In this document: piece after piece, positions 7,138 through 8,482 of the stretch | How positions within the stretch are numbered: the first letter of the stretch is position 1 | Layout of the letters: each line of letters opens with the position of its first letter | Assembly (NCBI GenBank): GCA_003558415.1 | Contig: PWLT01000055.1 | Coordinates: 1 to 8,482, forward strand | DNA: 8,482 nt | Reading direction: 5' to 3' | Source: Hyphomicrobiales bacterium | Lineage (GTDB): Bacteria > Pseudomonadota > Alphaproteobacteria > Rhodobacterales > Rhodobacteraceae | Notes under the pieces: generated by a model | Databases searched by the model: none | Seen by the model: the letters and a program-made list of their open reading frames with translations, nothing else | What the model was told of the DNA's origin: nothing | Position numbers and translations under genes: made by a program

Positions 7138-7886
7138 CACGCATTCTCCCCGTTCTGCTCGACCGGCGCGGCTTCGGGAGCCTCGGCAGCGGCTTCAGGT
7201 GCAGCGGCACCGTTTTCGCGGAACTTGCCCGGACGCGGCGCATCCTCGGGAAGCGCGCGCTTCACGGCGTCACGGATATGGATGTATCCGCCCTTGACGC
7301 CGGGAACGGCACCCGCGACGAGGATCAGCCCGCGCTCCGGATCCGTCTGCACGACCTTCAGATTCTGCGTCGTGACGCGTTCGGCACCCAGATGCCCGGG
7401 CATCTTCTTGCCCTTGAACACGCGACCAGGATCCTGGTTGGCACCGGTCGAACCGATCGAGCGATGCGAGATCGACACACCGTGCGATGCCCGCAGACCC
7501 GCGAAGTTCCAGCGCTTCATGCCGCCGGCGAAGCCCTTACCCGTGGAGGTGCCCGTCACATCGACGAACTGACCCGCCACGAAATGATCCGCGAGGATCT
7601 CGGCACCGACCGGAATCACCGCATCTTCGCTGACGCGGAACTCCGCAAGCTTGCGCTTGGGCTCGACCTGCGCCTGCGCGAAACGACCGCGCTCGGCCTT
7701 CGAGACGTTCTTCACCTTGGCTTTGCCGACGCCGACCTGCAGCGCCACGTAGCCGTTCTTGTCCTTGGTCCGATGCGCGACCACCTGACAATGGTCGAGC
7801 TTCAGCACCGTGACCGGGATATGCTCCCCGTCGTCGTTGAAGACGCGGGTCATCCCGAGTTTTTGCGCAATGACGCCTGAGCGCAT
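7137..7886 (-). CDS. rplC: 50S ribosomal protein L3 with an Ala/Glu-rich tail
   Basis: L3 starts 50S assembly near the 3' end of 23S rRNA and reaches the peptidyl-transferase centre. The product is 249 residues, about 40 more than E. coli (209). The opening [20 protein letters not shown] is typical. A core region with [17 protein letters not shown] at about 112-128 is followed by the long loop [20 protein letters not shown] at 141-160. Gln151 probably corresponds to the glutamine methylated by PrmB in E. coli. The extra length is the C-terminal tail from about residue 215, rich in Ala, Glu and Pro and probably disordered. Such tails occur in alphaproteobacterial L3 proteins. The ATG at 7884-7886 has AGAGGA 7 bases upstream; the gap to rpsJ is 49 bases. 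Confidence 0.98.
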   Translation of the reverse strand: MRSGVIAQKLGMTRVFNDDGEHIPVTVLKLDHCQVVAHRTKDKNGYVALQVGVGKAKVKNVSKAERGRFAQAQVEPKRKLAEFRVSEDAVIPVGAEILADHFVAGQFVDVTGTSTGKGFAGGMKRWNFAGLRASHGVSISHRSIGSTGANQDPGRVFKGKKMPGHLGAERVTTQNLKVVQTDPERGLILVAGAVPGVKGGYIHIRDAVKRALPEDAPRPGKFRENGAAAPEAAAEAPEAAPVEQNGENA

Positions 7887-7914
7887 GAGCGTGTCCTCTC
7901 GGCGTGTTTAAGCC

Positions 7915-7944
7915 AAAAGCTCTCGAGCCTGAAGCTCAGAGCTT
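7915..7944 (-). other. Hairpin across the rpsJ stop codon, attenuator-like
   Basis: On the minus strand AAGCTCT (7944-7938) pairs perfectly with AGAGCTT (7923-7917). Inside it GAGC (7937-7934) pairs with GCTC (7928-7925), leaving one bulged G (7924) and a five-base loop. Two more Ts follow, so the 3' side reads CTTTT. The rpsJ TGA (7938-7936) lies within the 5' strand. Translating ribosomes would melt it, so it may act only when rpsJ translation stalls or is low. This is an inference from the sequence alone. Confidence 0.45.
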
Positions 7945-8244
7945 GATCTCCACATCCACGCCCGCGGCGAGGTCGAGCTTCATCAGCGCGTCCACGGTTT
8001 GCGGGGTGGGATCGACGATGTCGAGAACACGCTTGTGCGTGCGCATCTCGAACTGTTCGCGCGACTTCTTGTCGATGTGCGGCGAACGCAGCACCGTAAA
8101 GCGCTCGATACGGGTCGGGAGCGGGATAGGCCCACGAACCTGAGCACCGGTGCGCTTGGCGGTCGACACGATTTCACGGGTCGATGCGTCAAGCACGCGG
8201 TGATCGAACGCCTTCAGGCGAATTCGGATATTTTGACCGTTCAT
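7936..8244 (-). CDS. rpsJ: 30S ribosomal protein S10 (NusE)
   Basis: S10 is a 30S head protein that also acts in transcription as NusE, pairing with NusB on boxA RNA and with NusG to couple RNA polymerase to the ribosome. The product is 102 residues, the standard length (E. coli 103). It begins [20 protein letters not shown]. The conserved segments are [19 protein letters not shown] at about 27-45 and [20 protein letters not shown] at about 49-68. The long loop in this second region is the ribosome-binding loop. The ATG at 8242-8244 lies directly after a small GGGG/CCCC inverted repeat, and no strong Shine-Dalgarno sequence is visible. It follows tuf by 69 bases and heads the S10 segment. Confidence 0.98.
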   Translation of the reverse strand: MNGQNIRIRLKAFDHRVLDASTREIVSTAKRTGAQVRGPIPLPTRIERFTVLRSPHIDKKSREQFEMRTHKRVLDIVDPTPQTVDALMKLDLAAGVDVEIKL

Positions 8245-8255
8245 GGGGAAGCCCC
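8245..8255 (-). promoter_or_regulatory. Weak rpsJ ribosome binding site in a mini-hairpin
   Basis: The 11 bases just before the rpsJ ATG read GGGGCTTCCCC on the minus strand, a 4-bp inverted repeat with a three-base loop. The GGGG is the only plausible, poor Shine-Dalgarno match, 7 bases from the ATG. If the stem forms, it would hide the site. Confidence 0.4.
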
Positions 8256-8266
8256 GTCAACATGAG

Positions 8267-8296
8267 TAAAGCGCGGCCTGCGGCGAGGCCGCGCTT
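8267..8296 (-). terminator. Terminator-like hairpin between tuf and rpsJ
   Basis: AAGCGCGGCCT (8296-8286) and AGGCCGCGCTT (8279-8269) form a perfect 11-bp, very GC-rich stem with the six-base loop CGCCGC. The minus strand then reads TAC, so with the stem end the U-run is three bases. It sits 17 bases after the tuf stop. The stem is strong enough for an intrinsic terminator but the U-run is short, so partial termination of tuf transcripts with read-through into rpsJ is likely. No U-run lies on the plus-strand side. Confidence 0.6.
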
Positions 8297-8313
8297 CGAA
8301 AAAGATTGTTCGA

Positions 8314-8482
8314 TCAGTCGAGGACGGCGGCGACGACGCCGGCGCCGACGGTGCGGCCGCCTTCGCGGATGGCGAAGCGCAGCTTCTCTTCCATGGCGAT
8401 CGGCACGATCAGCTCGACTTCCATCGCCACGTTGTCACCCGGCATCACCATCTCGGTGCCCTCGGGAAGCTGCAGGATGCCC
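8314..8482 (-). CDS. tuf: Elongation factor Tu (3' end, runs off the window)
   Basis: EF-Tu is the GTPase that delivers aminoacyl-tRNA to the ribosomal A site. Only the last 55 codons and the TGA stop (8314-8316) lie in the window; the rest continues beyond the right edge. The visible part is the end of domain III, beginning [20 protein letters not shown]. It continues with [20 protein letters not shown] and ends [14 protein letters not shown], the highly conserved EF-Tu C-terminus. The fragment is too small to show the GTP-binding motifs, which lie in domain I. A tuf gene just upstream of rpsJ is the common proteobacterial str-S10 arrangement. Whether a second tuf copy exists elsewhere cannot be seen. 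Confidence 0.96.
   Translation of the reverse strand, partial: GILQLPEGTEMVMPGDNVAMEVELIVPIAMEEKLRFAIREGGRTVGAGVVAAVLD

Noticed and set aside
7138..7140. GTG start for L4 one codon upstream, and likewise GTG 2491-2493 for L24
   Set aside because: Both would place a non-ATG start directly before an ATG that forms the common TGATG stop/start overlap with better Shine-Dalgarno spacing.
1..8482. A new defence, mobile or biosynthetic system in the window
   Set aside because: Nearly every base belongs to conserved translation genes in the classical order. No transposase, integrase, direct-repeat array, att-like repeats or atypical composition was seen.

Overview
This window is a run of ribosomal-protein genes, all on the minus strand, so transcription runs from right to left. 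It is the S10-spc cluster of a high-GC alphaproteobacterium. In transcription order the genes are the 3' end of tuf (EF-Tu), rpsJ, rplC, rplD, rplW, rplB, rpsS, rplV, rpsC, rplP, rpmC, rpsQ, rplN, rplX, rplE, rpsN, rpsH, rplF and the 5' part of rplR, which runs off the left edge. The order matches the classical S10 operon followed by the first genes of the spc operon. Alphaproteobacterial traits are the Cys-poor 101-residue S14, an L3 with an Ala/Glu-rich C-terminal tail, L22 and L2 somewhat longer than in E. coli, and the wording of L16, S10 and EF-Tu. Rhodospirillales/Acetobacteraceae is possible, but that is an impression from protein wording and has not been tested.

Right end (about 8245-8482): the last 55 codons of tuf, then a 69-base gap with a strong GC-rich hairpin that probably acts as the tuf terminator or as an attenuator ahead of rpsJ. 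Next (3061-8244) is the S10 segment, eleven genes from rpsJ to rpsQ, packed with overlaps or gaps of at most 49 bases. Between rpsQ and rplN lies the only sizeable non-coding stretch, 202 bases (2859-3060). It falls exactly at the classical S10/spc boundary and holds two good hairpins and a weak promoter candidate. The spc segment (1-2858) then runs rplN to rplR.

The products are all 50S or 30S subunit proteins plus the elongation factor that delivers aminoacyl-tRNA, so the window encodes core translation machinery expressed together. Coupling is tight. There are TGATG or ATGA stop/start overlaps, and at several junctions the stop codon of one gene is fused to the Shine-Dalgarno sequence of the next (TAAGGAG type). 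I see no mobile elements, CRISPR arrays, tRNA/rRNA genes or accessory genes, and no evidence of a new biological system. The points worth checking are regulatory: the structured 202-base leader, hairpins built over the rpsJ and rplE stop codons, the weak rpsJ ribosome binding site inside a small hairpin, and the rplX/rplE overlap that removes the intergenic space where E. coli places part of its S8 repressor site.
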